Of a DNA stretch of 38,563 nucleotides, positions 21,889-34,210 are shown one piece after another. Where the stretch lies: assembly GCA_000934455.1 (NCBI GenBank), contig KN885218.1, positions 22,554 to 61,116 of the forward strand, in the 5' to 3' direction. How positions within the stretch are numbered: position 1 is the first letter of the stretch; every line of letters starts with the position of its first letter. The translations under genes and the position numbers were made by a program. The notes under the pieces were generated by a model, which saw only the letters and a list, made by a program, of their open reading frames with translations, was not told the DNA's origin and did no database searches. The stretch is from Apostichopus parvimensis. Its lineage: Eukaryota; Echinodermata; Holothuroidea; Aspidochirotida; Stichopodidae.

Positions 21889-22140
21889 TTTCTTTATTTA
21901 AAAAAATATATACCATATGTATGTGTGGGTGGTCTTCATGGATGCAGAGAGTCTGTGCATTGGGATGTCAATATACAGATAATCACAATATATAGTTAAA
22001 TATGAATTAATACTACTTTAGCTGTGAATCAATATTAAACACACAGTACAAGCATTAGCATGATTATATATTCCTCAACTGAAACCAAGTAATATTCAGT
22101 TTCAAGAACTTGTGATGTATACACTATTCTGGATTTCTTG

Positions 22141-22952
22141 NNNNNNNNNNNNNNNNNNNNNNNNNNNNNNNNNNNNNNNNNNNNNNNNNNNNNNNNNNNN
22201 NNNNNNNNNNNNNNNNNNNNNNNNNNNNNNNNNNNNNNNNNNNNNNNNNNNNNNNNNNNNNNNNNNNNNNNNNNNNNNNNNNNNNNNNNNNNNNNNNNNN
22301 NNNNNNNNNNNNNNNNNNNNNNNNNNNNNNNNNNNNNNNNNNNNNNNNNNNNNNNNNNNNNNNNNNNNNNNNNNNNNNNNNNNNNNNNNNNNNNNNNNNN
22401 NNNNNNNNNNNNNNNNNNNNNNNNNNNNNNNNNNNNNNNNNNNNNNNNNNNNNNNNNNNNNNNNNNNNNNNNNNNNNNNNNNNNNNNNNNNNNNNNNNNN
22501 NNNNNNNNNNNNNNNNNNNNNNNNNNNNNNNNNNNNNNNNNNNNNNNNNNNNNNNNNNNNNNNNNNNNNNNNNNNNNNNNNNNNNNNNNNNNNNNNNNNN
22601 NNNNNNNNNNNNNNNNNNNNNNNNNNNNNNNNNNNNNNNNNNNNNNNNNNNNNNNNNNNNNNNNNNNNNNNNNNNNNNNNNNNNNNNNNNNNNNNNNNNN
22701 NNNNNNNNNNNNNNNNNNNNNNNNNNNNNNNNNNNNNNNNNNNNNNNNNNNNNNNNNNNNNNNNNNNNNNNNNNNNNNNNNNNNNNNNNNNNNNNNNNNN
22801 NNNNNNNNNNNNNNNNNNNNNNNNNNNNNNNNNNNNNNNNNNNNNNNNNNNNNNNNNNNNNNNNNNNNNNNNNNNNNNNNNNNNNNNNNNNNNNNNNNNN
22901 NNNNNNNNNNNNNNNNNNNNNNNNNNNNNNNNNNNNNNNNNNNNNNNNNNNN
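22141..22952. other. Assembly gap (812 N)
   Basis: All bases are N. Open frames predicted through it are meaningless. Left and right flanks should not be assumed contiguous at this exact spacing. Confidence 1.
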
Positions 22953-24590
22953 AGCTTGCATTGGGGTCGGTTGATGCAACACCTCTACATCCAAAGGAAA
23001 TCATGCTGTCAGTTTGCAAATATGAGAACCAAAAACCCATCTTAACACAGAAGATGTTCTAAGCATCGTTGGCAATTTCAACCTTTATGCTAAACATGTC
23101 TTAGAGGAAGATTTATCACCTCTGCATTTTAAATGTTGTTATAAAGTGTTTCCATGGTAACCTATCATTTTCCGGTTGACATATATCGAGCGTGTACACA
23201 TACGTTGCACGTGATACATCATCATTAATTTATTCCGACCGTAAATCCCCACTTCTAGCTGTTTGATTTAATCTCATCAATAAAAATGTATACATGTATA
23301 TATCTTAATTTTACTTTAGTAATAATATTGTGATTACATATGAGAATATCTATCAATCATTCAGAAATTATTTTCAGCTATATGCATCCTCATCTTACAA
23401 AAGCTGTAACATTTATTTAAGGACTTTGCAGCCACAGATAAATTTTAATTCTGATATTTTATCTATAATTTTTGCTGTATATTTATAGCCATTTTGCTTT
23501 GCACAGGCTTTTTTTCCCTTCTTTTCTGCAAGGATACTGGTCTTGTCTTGCTGCAGCTTTTATGAAAAGCAACTTAAATTTGAGTTGATGTTAATAAATT
23601 CCTGGCTGCCATTGGATTAAAAAAAAAAATCCAAAGCAAACATGGAGCATTAGCCTTCAGAAAAACTATTAAATCAACTTCATTTCAAATAATTGAAACT
23701 TTTAAAAAAGATATCAGGTTAAAATTTGGAGGTTTCCAACTTGCATTTTTGGGCATTATGATGAACACTTATACAACAAGTATTCAGTATTTTTAGCTGC
23801 AGTTGATTTATCATAATAGGAAGCATTTCAAACAAGCAAGAATTTCATAAAATACTTTTGTTGCAATGTATGGATAAAACATCTCTCCATTCTGCTTTAT
23901 GCATTTTATCAGCTAGAATGCAGTAGTTACAAGAATTACTATTCCAAAAACACTCTTTTTATCTCAACTGTGTGTCGCTCAACTGGAACTGCCGCAAGTA
24001 CTTCTCTAGAAACTCTTTGGAAACTCTCTGAAAAATTGATTACTTTCTCTCAGGAAAGAAGCTACAATAGAATCGATATAAAACTTACATGAGTAGTTTA
24101 TTACTAAACAACCACAACATTTCCCTCAGGAGACTAATACTATGGTTATGAGAACACATTTCTCTTGAAATTATGGATGATTTATCTGGGAAACACAGCT
24201 GGAAGGATTATGAAAGCACAAGCAAGGGCAGGTGGTTTGGTCTGGTGCCGTCTGATCGATCTAATGTGTCTTGATGACGTAATGAGCAAATAATAAAAAA
24301 TATAGACAATTGGCTAATACGTCAGTACACTCTGTTTCAAAATTAAAAACAAAATTACTATTAAATTAATTTGACAGACTTAACCTGGCATTATGTAGTT
24401 AATTAGTCGTTAAAGCAGTACTTTTTACATTTGGTCAGCAATTTGACCAAACTTATCAAGTCATTGCTCAAATAAAGTTGCAATTGATCCAACCAAAGCT
24501 AAAAGGTTTTTTCTTTTCTTTTTGTCTTTCAAAATAAAGGTTAATGAGCAAGATAGTTAAATTGATTCCTTTTTAATTAATGAAGATTCA
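22953..24590. other. Anonymous AT-rich stretch
   Basis: No gene was supported in the 1.6 kb after the gap. A small inverted repeat TTGGATT / AATCCAA surrounds an A run near 23612-23634. Confidence 0.5.
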
Positions 24591-24599
24591 TCATCTAGA

Positions 24600-25300
24600 C
24601 ACTTTCCAACAATTCATGGTAATAACAACATGTAGAATTCAAGTTGGAAAGTTTGTATATAAACACCATTTTGTGGCATTATTTGAAGCAAGTTGGCTAG
24701 GCAAGCTAATGAACTATATTTTGTTACATGAGATTTCACAGTCAAGCAGCAATGCATAATTTCTCAAAAAGTTTCTCAAAAACTCAAACAGCTGCTTAAA
24801 ATGGTTTGATCATTTCTGGAATAAAAAAAATCTAATGTGGCCTTTGATCAGTTGATTCTTAAAAGCATTCGGTCATGCAATATCCTCTTGAGGTATTGTG
24901 TTTACAACTAGGTATTCACATTTGACCTCTGGTGACCAAACATGACCTTTGACCTCCAGCAAAATAATAGGCTTCATCTTCTCAATATGGGTCTGCAGAA
25001 TAGTAGTATGAGATTGGTCCAAGCTTCTTAATAAGTATTAATTGTTGTAAAATGCAAGTTGGAAAGTTTGTAAATATTGACTTATGAATTTATTATTTCA
25101 AATGATATCAAGTTGTCTAGTCGATTTTACATACTATCTTGTTATGTGATTTTAGCAATAATACATAACTTTAATATTAAAAAAATTAATTAAAAAGAAA
25201 CTGCTCAATGGGTTTGATCATTTCTGGAAGTTAAAATGTTGATATTGAATGCATGCCTTAGTTGATTCCTAACAGTATATTTCAGTCTAGCAATAGGGCA
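24600..25300. repeat. Diverged tandem duplication, period about 415 bp
   Basis: CAAGTTGGAAAGTTTGTA occurs at 24640 and 25055. It is followed in both copies, in order, by a TATTTNAA block, AAGTTG-CTAG, a TTGTTA-TG-GATTT block, a GGTTTGATCATTTCTGGAA block and AGTTGATTC. Many substitutions and indels separate them, so this is an older duplication than the others in the window. Confidence 0.7.
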
Positions 25301-25849
25301 AGGTGACTGTAAGGACAGAGAGAGAGAGAAAAATATGTCTGATATATAACCAATAAAATTTGATCAATATTAGTATTAAAGTCAATAACTCCTGCACGAA
25401 CCGTCTAGGTGCATATATTGAAGTTTGAATCGGTTTCATATAGGCATTGACTAATTACCTTCACACCAAGAAGTCAAACCATTCAAGAGTGGAATGAAAA
25501 AGTAACAGCTAATTAATTTACTGAGGTCTGTTATTAAGACGGTGGGTGAGCAATTGCCAAGGTTTGCATGCACATAGAGATATTATTGTTGTAAACATAA
25601 ATAAATAAAACATATTTCTGCATATTGAGCATAATTGGAAGTCAAACAAGTGCAAATGCAAACAAGAAAAGATCATAGAAACCGACATATATTAATATTA
25701 GTCCTTCTAAAAATTTGTTTAACTGAAAGTGTTACCAGTTAATGCAGTCTTCTATGTTATTTATTTAAGCTGTGGTTAGCGATGGCAGAGCAGAGCTGAT
25801 GAGAGCATGCAATTTGTGCAAGTTTAATTAATTTAATGTAAGTTTATAT

Positions 25850-26400
25850 ATATTGAATGATGATATATTGATATATGACCTTGGTGATCTCAAATAATAT
25901 GGCAACAGTGATGCTATTAATCTACTACAACCCACCACCCCTATGATTCCTCCCACTTCCCCCCCCCCTCCCCTCCCTACTTGGGCCACACAACATGCAA
26001 TTTCAATTAGTACAATGTGCATCAGAACTGTGTTTATTAGCTAGGTTATATCTGAATCACTCTGATATATTGAATGATATATGTATTACCTTGGTGATCG
26101 CAAATAATATGGCAACAGTGATGCAATTAGTCTACTACAACCCACCACCCCTATGATTCCCCCACTCCCTGCCCCCCCCCCCTTCATACTTGGCCCATGC
26201 AACATGCAATTTCAATTAGTACAATGTGCATCAGAACTGTGTTTAGTAGTTAGGTTATATCTGAATCACTCTGATATAAGATATTGAATAATGTATGTAT
26301 AACCTTGGGTGATTGCAAAATAGATGGCAACGGTGATGCAATTAGTCTACTAAAATTAACCCACCACCCTTATGACTCACCCACTCCCACCCCTCCCACT
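25850..26400. repeat. Tandem repeat, unit about 215 bp, 2.6 copies
   Basis: Units begin at TATTGAATGA (25851), TATTGAATGA (26068) and TATTGAATAA (26282), giving spacings of 217 and 214 bp. Each contains ACCTTGG-TGAT, ATGGCAAC-GTGATGC, ACCCACCACCC and a C-rich tract. The third unit stops after the C-rich tract. The C-rich tract differs in length and interruptions in each copy. Confidence 0.9.
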
Positions 26401-27561
26401 GACCCATTCATCCTAGTGTATAAGGGGCTACTGCCAAACATCCTCATCCGAAGTAAAGGAACATTGTGATCTTTGCCTGGCCTTTTGTTTCCATAAATGA
26501 TACATACAGGGCTAAATATACAGATAAATGAAAAAAACTCAGTGTCTATCCTGCACAAAAAGAGATATGTAAGCTACTTTCCCTACAAACGGTCCTCCTG
26601 ATCAGATATTCCTGGCTATTCCTGTGGGTGGATATAGCTTAATGGATGGATGATTGCAATGGGGGTAAAGTTGAGTGGTTGGGTAGGTGGATAAGGCCAT
26701 GGTCATACCTTATGTACTCCATACAGCTAATGAAGTGATTGTAAAGTTACAACTGTACCAGTGCATAATGGAAATAACAATATTAGAAAATTATGCAAGA
26801 TTGATACAGACAGTAACATCAGTTACCATGGTAACATGCAATAATCTCAGACCTGTTAAAACTTAAAGGATAATCCTTTGATATCAAGTAATTTCATCTT
26901 CTTTCCAAGAAGAGAAATGACTTTCTTCAGACAGGATGATGTAGAGGCCTGCAACATCAAATGTTTCTCATTTCTACGATCTGGATTTTGTCATTGAATC
27001 CCTCGTAAATGCATCCAAACTGTTTGAGCATATCATAAAATAGAAACATGTAAAAGAGAGGTTATCAACCTTCCTTCATATCACAGGATTGTCAAGTTGC
27101 AAATGACATTACATATATGTCTGAGGGAATGTGTACAATATAATAGGTTTAGCTTCAGAAAGGAGATAACACACCAATTTTCTTTACCTTATATAGTACA
27201 CATGATTGTGATAACCTCCCCCTTCCCTCCCCCCGGGCCTCAGAAAATGTATAAAATATTTGTCCAGGCCCCTCAATATTTGCTTTGTCTTTCATCAGGC
27301 CTGCACATATCCACTTATTTCTGGTTCCTCTACTTCCATCTCACATATGTATTATTTCAATACTCTATATTTACTGTTTACTGTTTTTGATACCACCTAT
27401 ATTTATCCTAAACTGTTCAAAATGTAAAATAATGGAATGCAGAAAATAAATTCAATTCAATATATATCATACCATGTAAATTCTCTTGAGGCCATTTTGT
27501 GAAAAAATTGTGTCATTTTCATATATTTTTATATTTGTTTAAAACATTATAGTGGGATGTT
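26401..27561. other. Anonymous stretch
   Basis: No gene was supported. AAAGGATAATCCTTT (26865-26879 region) is a near-perfect palindrome. A C-rich patch ending CCCCGGGCCTC lies near 27218-27240. Confidence 0.5.
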
Positions 27562-27877
27562 CAGGGGCGGATCCGGGGGGGGCCCGGCCCCCCCTTTTTG
27601 AAAATCCTGAATTTTTTTTTTACCGCGTCCGAGGGAAAGGGCCCCATGCGTGATGAAAAATTAAAAGAAAAAAAATCATATGGAGTCTCGAAGTGTGAAA
27701 ATTATTTGTATACAAAAATGTAGGTGTTGGGTAGGGTGAGCCGTACGGCACTTTGGAAATTTCAGGAAATACCGAGCCGATCGGGAAATTTTGGATTCCA
27801 TTTCGGGAAAAACAAATTTTGAGTGTGGAAGCACTGAGCACGATGCACTTTTAACGTACGTTCGCGGCAGTCCGGAT

Positions 27878-28796
27878 CAGTGGCGTCGTGCCCATTGGGG
27901 CCCGGGGGGCACAGGCCCCCCCCCAAATTTTGTCAAAGGTGTCATAAAATTTTGTCATAATTTAAAAAAAAAAAGTGTTTTCGAACAGTGTCAGCAACTG
28001 CATTTCTTGTAGGGCCTACGAGAAATGGGGCTTCTGTTGACTGCTTGGTCAATGGTTGTAAATTGTTGGTATTCAGTCAATCGAAACAGTTAAATAATTA
28101 CTGGTTGATAACTAATGAACCAAATGTGCCATCAACGCTGCAATCGTTGAACAATATTATATACGTAGTCCCAGAGTAAGTGCAACCCGTTACCTTTGCC
28201 AAAGTCAGTCAATTTTCCATGAAAAAATGGCACATTTTTTAATTGTTTTCTAAGCCTGTAACAAAGTTCGGAAAGTTAAGATAAATGTAGTGAACAGAGA
28301 TTATGGGACTCCATGTGAACTTCTTCTTAAGCTATGCAATCAGTTCGCTAAAAGGTCCACCAGGATAAATTTTCCTCATGATCTGATAGGTAGTTTTGAA
28401 AAAAATGAATAATAATAACGGCATAGCTTTTTCTTTACCCAGTCACCACTTCTCACGGGCATGGGCGGCGATCATGGATCAGCCAACACAAAAATGTTTC
28501 GATTTCTTAAATTTTGGGCGCTTCTGGGAGACGAGGGATTGGTAAACTGAGGAATAAATGGCGATCACTTCCTTCGAGAATATTTCACAAAATAAAAAAT
28601 TGCCGGAATATTTGATCAATTTTAGGGGTGTTGCTTACTGCCATAAAGCACGGGAAGTGCCGTTTCCTGCAATCTGAGGGGTCTGCCAGACGAAAATTTT
28701 TCTTGTACGCTGCGCGCCAACCCGTGGTGGCGCTCCGCTTAGATAGTCATCACCTGCTCACGGGCCCCCCCAAAATTTATTTTCGCACGACGCCCC
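27878..28796. mobile_element. Nested TIR element (CAGTGGCGTCGTGC end)
   Basis: The left end CAGTGGCGTCGTGCCC is mirrored at 28784-28794 by CGCACGACGCC. The last bases of the right end are altered to C, so the terminus is imperfect. CCGGAT precedes the left end (27872-27877) and also follows the right end (28797-28802), a possible six-base duplication. Core copy C lies near its right end in minus orientation. It sits inside the 27562-29080 element. Confidence 0.5.
28650..28746 (-). repeat. Transposon subterminal core, copy C
   Basis: On the minus strand this reads CTATCTAAGCGGAGCGCCAC, then GGGTTGGCGCGCAGCGTACA and an AAACGGCACTTCCCG block, matching copy A at 6527-6622 closely and copy B at 7655-7750. 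The plus-strand frame across it contains LYAARQPVVALRLDS, which is a repeat artefact and not a protein. Confidence 0.75.
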
Positions 28797-29080
28797 CCGG
28801 ATCCAGTAAGCACGAAGCTAGCAGAGAGGGAAACGACTCGCAACTAGCTCGAAATGGCAAATATATGCCCGGCAAACCATGAATACATGATTTATTGGAA
28901 ATAAATTTTACTCCAAACTTTCACGAAAAGTAGCACCAGATTGCACCAAGGACCTCCATATTTTGTGAAATTTTCCAAAGGGGAGGGGGGCACCCACTCC
29001 CCTTAGACCCCTCCCCCAGGACGACGATTAGGCATTTCCCATCTGGGCCCCCCTTCGGCGAAATCCTGGATCCGCCACTG

Positions 29081-29571
29081 ATGTTTACTATATGCACAGT
29101 TATTTTTCAAATTCTACAGCTTCTTCTTTTTACTCCTGTTGTTGTCAATATTACTCCTTCAGACTAGAGGGTACTTTATAAACTCACTGTGTTTTATTGC
29201 ATGCATTGTTCATTATTTTTTTTCTTTTCTTATTGTCTTTGTACAGGGGGGGGGGTCTGCTTCGTAAGAGCCTCGGCTTTCTCAGACCTCCTCCACTTGT
29301 TACATACATTTTCTTCTATTATTGTGTAATATATTTTGAATGTGGAAACAAATGAATGAAATGAAATAAATAATATAACAAAAATCTCGAAAACAAGAAC
29401 ACAAAGAGAAGATGGATGAGTTCATGAGATTCTCCTTCAAATGAATAACTTTGCCACCTGTCATCATTGAATAAATCCCCACCCCCTACATCCCCCCACC
29501 CTCCACCCCCACCCACCCAAAAAAAAATTTGCAGAGAATGTCGGCTGTCGAAATAAGAAAAACAGTCTTGC
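29081..29571. other. Anonymous stretch
   Basis: No gene was supported. It contains a G run at 29246-29255 and a C-rich patch split by A and T at 29476-29518. Confidence 0.5.
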
Positions 29572-29655
29572 TCTCAATTAGGGCTTGAAAATAAAACTTG
29601 GTAATAAAATGCTTCTCAATTATGGCTTAAAATAAAACTTGGTAATAAAAATGAT
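29572..29655. repeat. Tandem duplication, unit about 42 bp, two copies
   Basis: TCTCAATTAGGGCTTGAAAA at 29572 and TCTCAATTATGGCTTAAAAT at 29614 are each followed by AAAACTTGGTAATAAAA. A few substitutions separate the units. Confidence 0.85.
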
Positions 29656-31544
29656 GTGAGAGATGTTGCCAAATATTTAATGTCTCCATGGACAGGAAAT
29701 TAGGTCCTTCCAGAATTTGAAATCTCTTTCCTGATACTTGGTAATTAAAGATGGAAAAAAAGCTGCGAACTTTTAAGTACAAAGAGTGAAATAAAACCGA
29801 CTATACAGAGGGAAATCATCGCCGTGCAAAGACTGCATCGAGGAAAAAAGTATACCGCAGGATACGCTGCTGTTAATTTAGAGGGTGCACTGGAAAAGTA
29901 TCTCCCGACGACATCAATTAATTTGATTGAGTTGTGACATATTCAAGAGACACTTTGAGAAATAGTTATTGTTCTGACGTCAAGGGAGTATATGCTACAA
30001 ATCATTTATATCTGGTAAATATGATTGCATCAGTTTATAATACCAGATTGTCTGCGTTTATATATAGCTTGGCTGCTCTAAATTAGGGTGAGCTTGTCCT
30101 AGATCACATCTGGTTTCAGTTCCACGGCTTTAAAAGGATGAATCAGGGCATAACATTAATGTTATAATATTTGTAGATATTTAAATGATACATGCTATCA
30201 GTCCAGTTTGGTTATACTCAGGATACGACTATTAATTTTGAGAAATGACCCCTCCCCCCTATCAATATAGGAGGCTCAACTATTACATGAAGTGACTGGA
30301 CTTCACAGTCTAACAAAAGAGACCAAAATGCACACAGGGTCCATTTAATATGAAAGTTTAGAGATGGTTTGTCGCTTTGAAACGAGGTCACACGTCACAC
30401 AGCCCCTTGAACTTTGTGCACCTCCCCAACCCTCTCTCTCCCACATTGAACCCCTTTTCACTGCAGGCTTACAGGAGGGGGGGGGGGGGGAAGGCAGCAA
30501 CCCATATAAAGCTTCTGCCCTTTTGACAGAAAAAAAAAACTGGCAAAATGTTTCACCTGTAGATAGTAAGAACTTAAACACATGTGATAAGTCCATTAAG
30601 AATCAATCATCTGTCAAAGAATGGCATGATTTCCATACCTCTACAAGGATCTGAATGACTGCTTATTATCACCGAAAATTAGATCATTGACAGCTATTGT
30701 AAGCATTCCAAATGTATGGATTTCAAAAGATATATCGATAAGAAGATTAGCCAAAGTAGAGCTTTTCGAGAGCAGTTTACCTCTCGCACCTTCCTCCCCC
30801 TCCCCCCACCCCGCCATCTTACACGCCACTCCCTAGAGTGGTTGAAGGTATTAACTCAGTCAAAATAGACTACAGTAATTCAAACAACCATATGCTGTCA
30901 CAGATAAGATATCCAGATGGGATAAATTGGCCAATGACAGTGTGGGATATTTTCTCTTCAATATGTTTTACATTCTCTGTCAACTGAATGTATGTCCTTT
31001 TAAGAAAAACAACCACCTTAAAAACAATTTAAAAAGTAGTGGTTGGTCTATGATCCATCCAATGGGGAGTTTTACTGGCCAAAAGCTGCTTCTGCATCAC
31101 CAAACCAACATATCTCTGCTACAGTACATATAGTGGTCATTCTTTAGTCACTTTGCTACATCTTTTCAGACAACCAGAATAAAATCCTTTAAAATTTTCC
31201 GTTAAAAATCTACAAGAAAAAGGGAAGGAGGAGGAAGGTGTCAAAGGAGCAGAGGTCACATATTTGTCTCCCATAAAACTTTCCCTCCCACCCCCGACTA
31301 CCCCAATTTCTCCCTACTCCCATCCCTTTCAAATACAATCCTATCTCTATAACTAATGACCTCAAATCTTTAAAATCTTTTTAATATCAACTCACCTTTG
31401 TCTCTGATGACATTGCTATGTCCGATCGAGTCTTTTTTCAAACGAGAAAAATCTGATCTCCAAACGATGAGTCAACGAGCAAATGACTTAATGATGTAAG
31501 TTGAAGCAGATCATTTAAAAATGAAGCAGTTACAAGAAACAAAG
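29656..31544. other. Anonymous stretch with G and C runs
   Basis: No gene was supported. A 14-base G run lies at 30477-30490, and C-rich patches lie at 30795-30812 and about 31285-31300. Open frames of 60-96 codons here have no recognisable domains. Confidence 0.5.
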
Positions 31545-31880
31545 TTACAGCAACTTTACATAAGTTATAACAAAGAAAGTGCAAAACGGGGGGCCAAAAG
31601 ATGAAGTTCTTGAAGATGAAGTAGTTTTGGAGAGGCAAGATGCTTTAAAGTCATCTCTTGATTCGATGTGAATCTCTGAAGGATCTGCTTGACAAGCTGG
31701 AATTGATTTCTGCTCAATCAACTTTGAAATTATATATCCCTGGTTAAAAACCCTGAACGAATATAACTCCAGACAGAAAAAACGTGACGGTTCCAACAAA
31801 CTAGAATTAAAAGATTTTAATGTCAGGTTACCATAACGACGTAAATCCTTAGGGATCCCTCCAAATCCAATATCTGCCAT
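31545..31880 (-). CDS. Open frame of 111 codons, unidentified
   Basis: The minus-strand frame starts MADIGFGGIPKDLRRYGNLT and stays open for 111 codons in an AT-rich context. Its composition is more balanced than most frames in the window and it does not overlap a repeat. I recognise no domain, there is no clear splice signal or neighbouring exon, and the C-terminal third is Ser/Thr/Phe-rich. It could be an exon of an unseen gene or chance. Confidence 0.15.
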   Translation of the reverse strand: MADIGFGGIPKDLRRYGNLTLKSFNSSLLEPSRFFCLELYSFRVFNQGYIISKLIEQKSIPACQADPSEIHIESRDDFKASCLSKTTSSSRTSSFGPPFCTFFVITYVKLL

Positions 31881-32570
31881 TCAAACATCTAACATTACCA
31901 AACGGAGAGAAAAATATATATATCTATAAAATAAATAAACAAATAGAGAAATTAGATGCGGCAGATTTGAGATATGTTACGCGAAGGTCATAGCTGCAAA
32001 ACATGAAGGAAGCTAACCCAATATAAACGAAGTAAAAAACCCTAATGCACTATACTGGATGCAGTAACCGACATAAGGTTTTAATTATCTTAACCTGATT
32101 AAATTCAGGACTAGTAGCTACAACAATCAGATAAAATTTTTATCAGATTTTATCACCAATTCCAAGGTGGTTTTTTTATTGATATTTTGCGGTTAGATAA
32201 AGTCTCCACAGAACTTGAAGGCATGTGATGATATTTCAGGGGTACAACATATTATGGTTTTTGGTTTTTGATTGGGAAACTGGGGAAGAGTCATCAGGTG
32301 GGTGGAAGAGGGGGGCGGGGGGGGCTGTATATCGATGCCCCCATGGCTACATTATCATGAAACTTCCAAGTATTAACAGACTCTACGATAAATCCGTACA
32401 CCAGCTAATATCTGTCGAGTGCAGTTGTCCACATATACATGTACCATAATATTGTTGGCAGAGAGATCTAGTAGTATCTTTTTAAGGATGTAAACCACAT
32501 GGAATAATGGACAAGCCTGATCATGCATATTCATAACATTTCTATATGAACTCAGCCAATACTCACGTGA
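31881..32570. other. Anonymous stretch
   Basis: No gene was supported. A G-rich patch with two runs lies at 32310-32326. Confidence 0.5.
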
Positions 32571-32726
32571 CAGTATTTCTCAAGAGAACCGTTTTGTACA
32601 CAGTGTAATATGTCGAGCAATGTCATCATGCATGATACAGCCCAATGAATGACGTTTCTTGTCGACCGGGGAAACCCTATGGTTAGGGTTAACCCCTAGG
32701 GTTAAACCCTAACCTGAGAAATACTG
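32571..32726. repeat. Inverted repeat flanking telomere-like patch
   Basis: CAGTATTTCTCA (32571-32582) is the exact reverse complement of TGAGAAATACTG (32715-32726). The right arm directly abuts the telomere-like palindrome at 32681-32715. This arrangement could be the two ends of a small element or a foldback. No target-site duplication was found. Confidence 0.6.
32681..32715. repeat. Head-to-head telomere-like (TTAGGG) palindrome
   Basis: GGTTAGGGTTAACCCCTAGG then GTTAAACCCTAACC. The left half has the G-rich TTAGGG form and the right half the CCCTAA form, so the strand switches in the middle. TTAGGG is the usual telomere repeat of deuterostome animals. Only about one to two units are present on each side. 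Confidence 0.65.
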
Positions 32727-34210
32727 CATCATGCAATACCGTACTTCTTGAGGCAATGCAACTTGCCACATTATAAATTGTCTTGAGAGATGAAAAAAAA
32801 CTTGAAGTCTTGGTGTATGAACTATACTTTAATATACATAGTTTCACATAGCTAAAATTAAAAAGTTGGCAATTCAAGGTTTGGATAGCCACGTAGGAAG
32901 ACACTACTGGTCCATCCTGGCCCGTTGGTCACCCGTGTACTTTTCATGTCCTCTCAAAGTATGTAAACTTAAGATAAAATTTAGACTTGCAAATAATTTC
33001 TATGTTATACTCAAGGCTGTGAACTAAAAAAAAGGTAACATCACATGTCTCAAAATAGACGGATGTGTTCATTTTAACATATCCTTCAGCTAGCTACGAA
33101 GACTGCGTTATGTTGTTGAATATTATTCCCTAGGTCTGTTAATGAAGTGCCAAGCAATGGAAAACAGGTGTTGGCTGTAGGGCTCAACATAGCCGGCAAA
33201 AACTCTATGAAAAATTGATCTGACTGTATTGTCATTCAGATCAGGGACCGAGTTGATGAAAACAGAAGCAGACACAGGGTTTCATCTTTGACAGAAATGA
33301 AAACATGAATTTATCTATATAGTTTAAATATATTGGATTTGGTGACTGCATGCTCTTCGTAGATTCATGCTTGCAAGCAACGAGAAAGTTATTTATTTAC
33401 CGTGCAGAGAGGCACAGTACTAGAGAACGGGGGGGGGGGGGGATAGAAGCGGCATACATCCTACATTATTTGAACATTCAGGGTCGTGTTGATGAACTTT
33501 AATACATAATTCACCGTTAGCAGACATAGATTTCTCCCGGGAATTGTCCTTACCTTTCCTGATCTGACTCTCCCCTCTCCCCCTGCTACACCCTCTCCTA
33601 GAATGGGTTTCCTAATTTATAGCAATAATTTTTTTCAGAGTAATGTTGTTCTTATATTTCTTTCTGATCCTTTTTTGTGTCTAATTAACATTCTTTTTCT
33701 TTCGTATATATTAATATTTCTGATGTATTTATACATCTTTCCTGAGAGCATACTGTACATGTATATTTGTCCTTTTCTGGGATTTGGTATAATGTTAAAA
33801 GTATTCATCAAAATACTCTTAAAATCAATGAACACATTGCCTGCATGTATCGGTTTGTCAAAATAGGCTTAACTGAAATATGTTCCGTATATAAAGGATT
33901 CATTGAATGCTTACAGTATGAGGGTAATCGTTAAGACATGAGATGTGATTTCCTCAAAACCTATCAATATGGAAGTGAAAAAGGAAAATCGTCTGCTGTC
34001 AATGCCTCTATGCATGATTATCAAGCTTCTAATATGTTTGAATTTCTGAATGATAAGACAGATAGTGCTTGGTAATATTTTGCGGTTTTACCAACAATTT
34101 GAAAGAAAATGAAAGGCACAAAGAATATGAAACTCTACGAATAACAGATATTTCCACAGTAAGCCAGATGGTAGTTTTGTACAAAACTTTTGTGCTCATC
34201 ATCTGGAACA
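32727..34210. other. Anonymous AT-rich stretch
   Basis: No gene was supported. A 14-base G run lies at 33429-33442. The strongly hydrophobic 87-codon frame at 33603-33866 reflects T-rich DNA and is not treated as a membrane protein. Confidence 0.5.

Larger units (their letters stand above)
27562..29080. mobile_element. TIR DNA transposon (CAGKGGCGGATCC ends), with nested copy
   Basis: The left end is CAGGGGCGGATCCGG; the right end reverse-complemented is CAGTGGCGGATCCAGG. A five-base direct repeat ATGTT flanks it exactly (27557-27561 and 29081-29085), consistent with a target-site duplication, though five bases can match by chance. The interior is G/C-run rich, encodes no transposase and contains another terminus pair (27878, about 28796). 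It belongs to the same general family as 6484-8062. Confidence 0.65.

Noticed and set aside
22035..23062. Open frames of about 280-320 codons crossing the gap
   Set aside because: They consist almost entirely of translated Ns.
25794..25806. CTGATGAG, a hammerhead-type first box
   Set aside because: No stem II pairing and no GAAA follows at the right distance.
33603..33866. Hydrophobic 87-codon frame resembling a membrane protein
   Set aside because: T-rich DNA gives Phe/Leu/Ile-rich translation in this frame; no conserved motif, and the minus strand is equally open.
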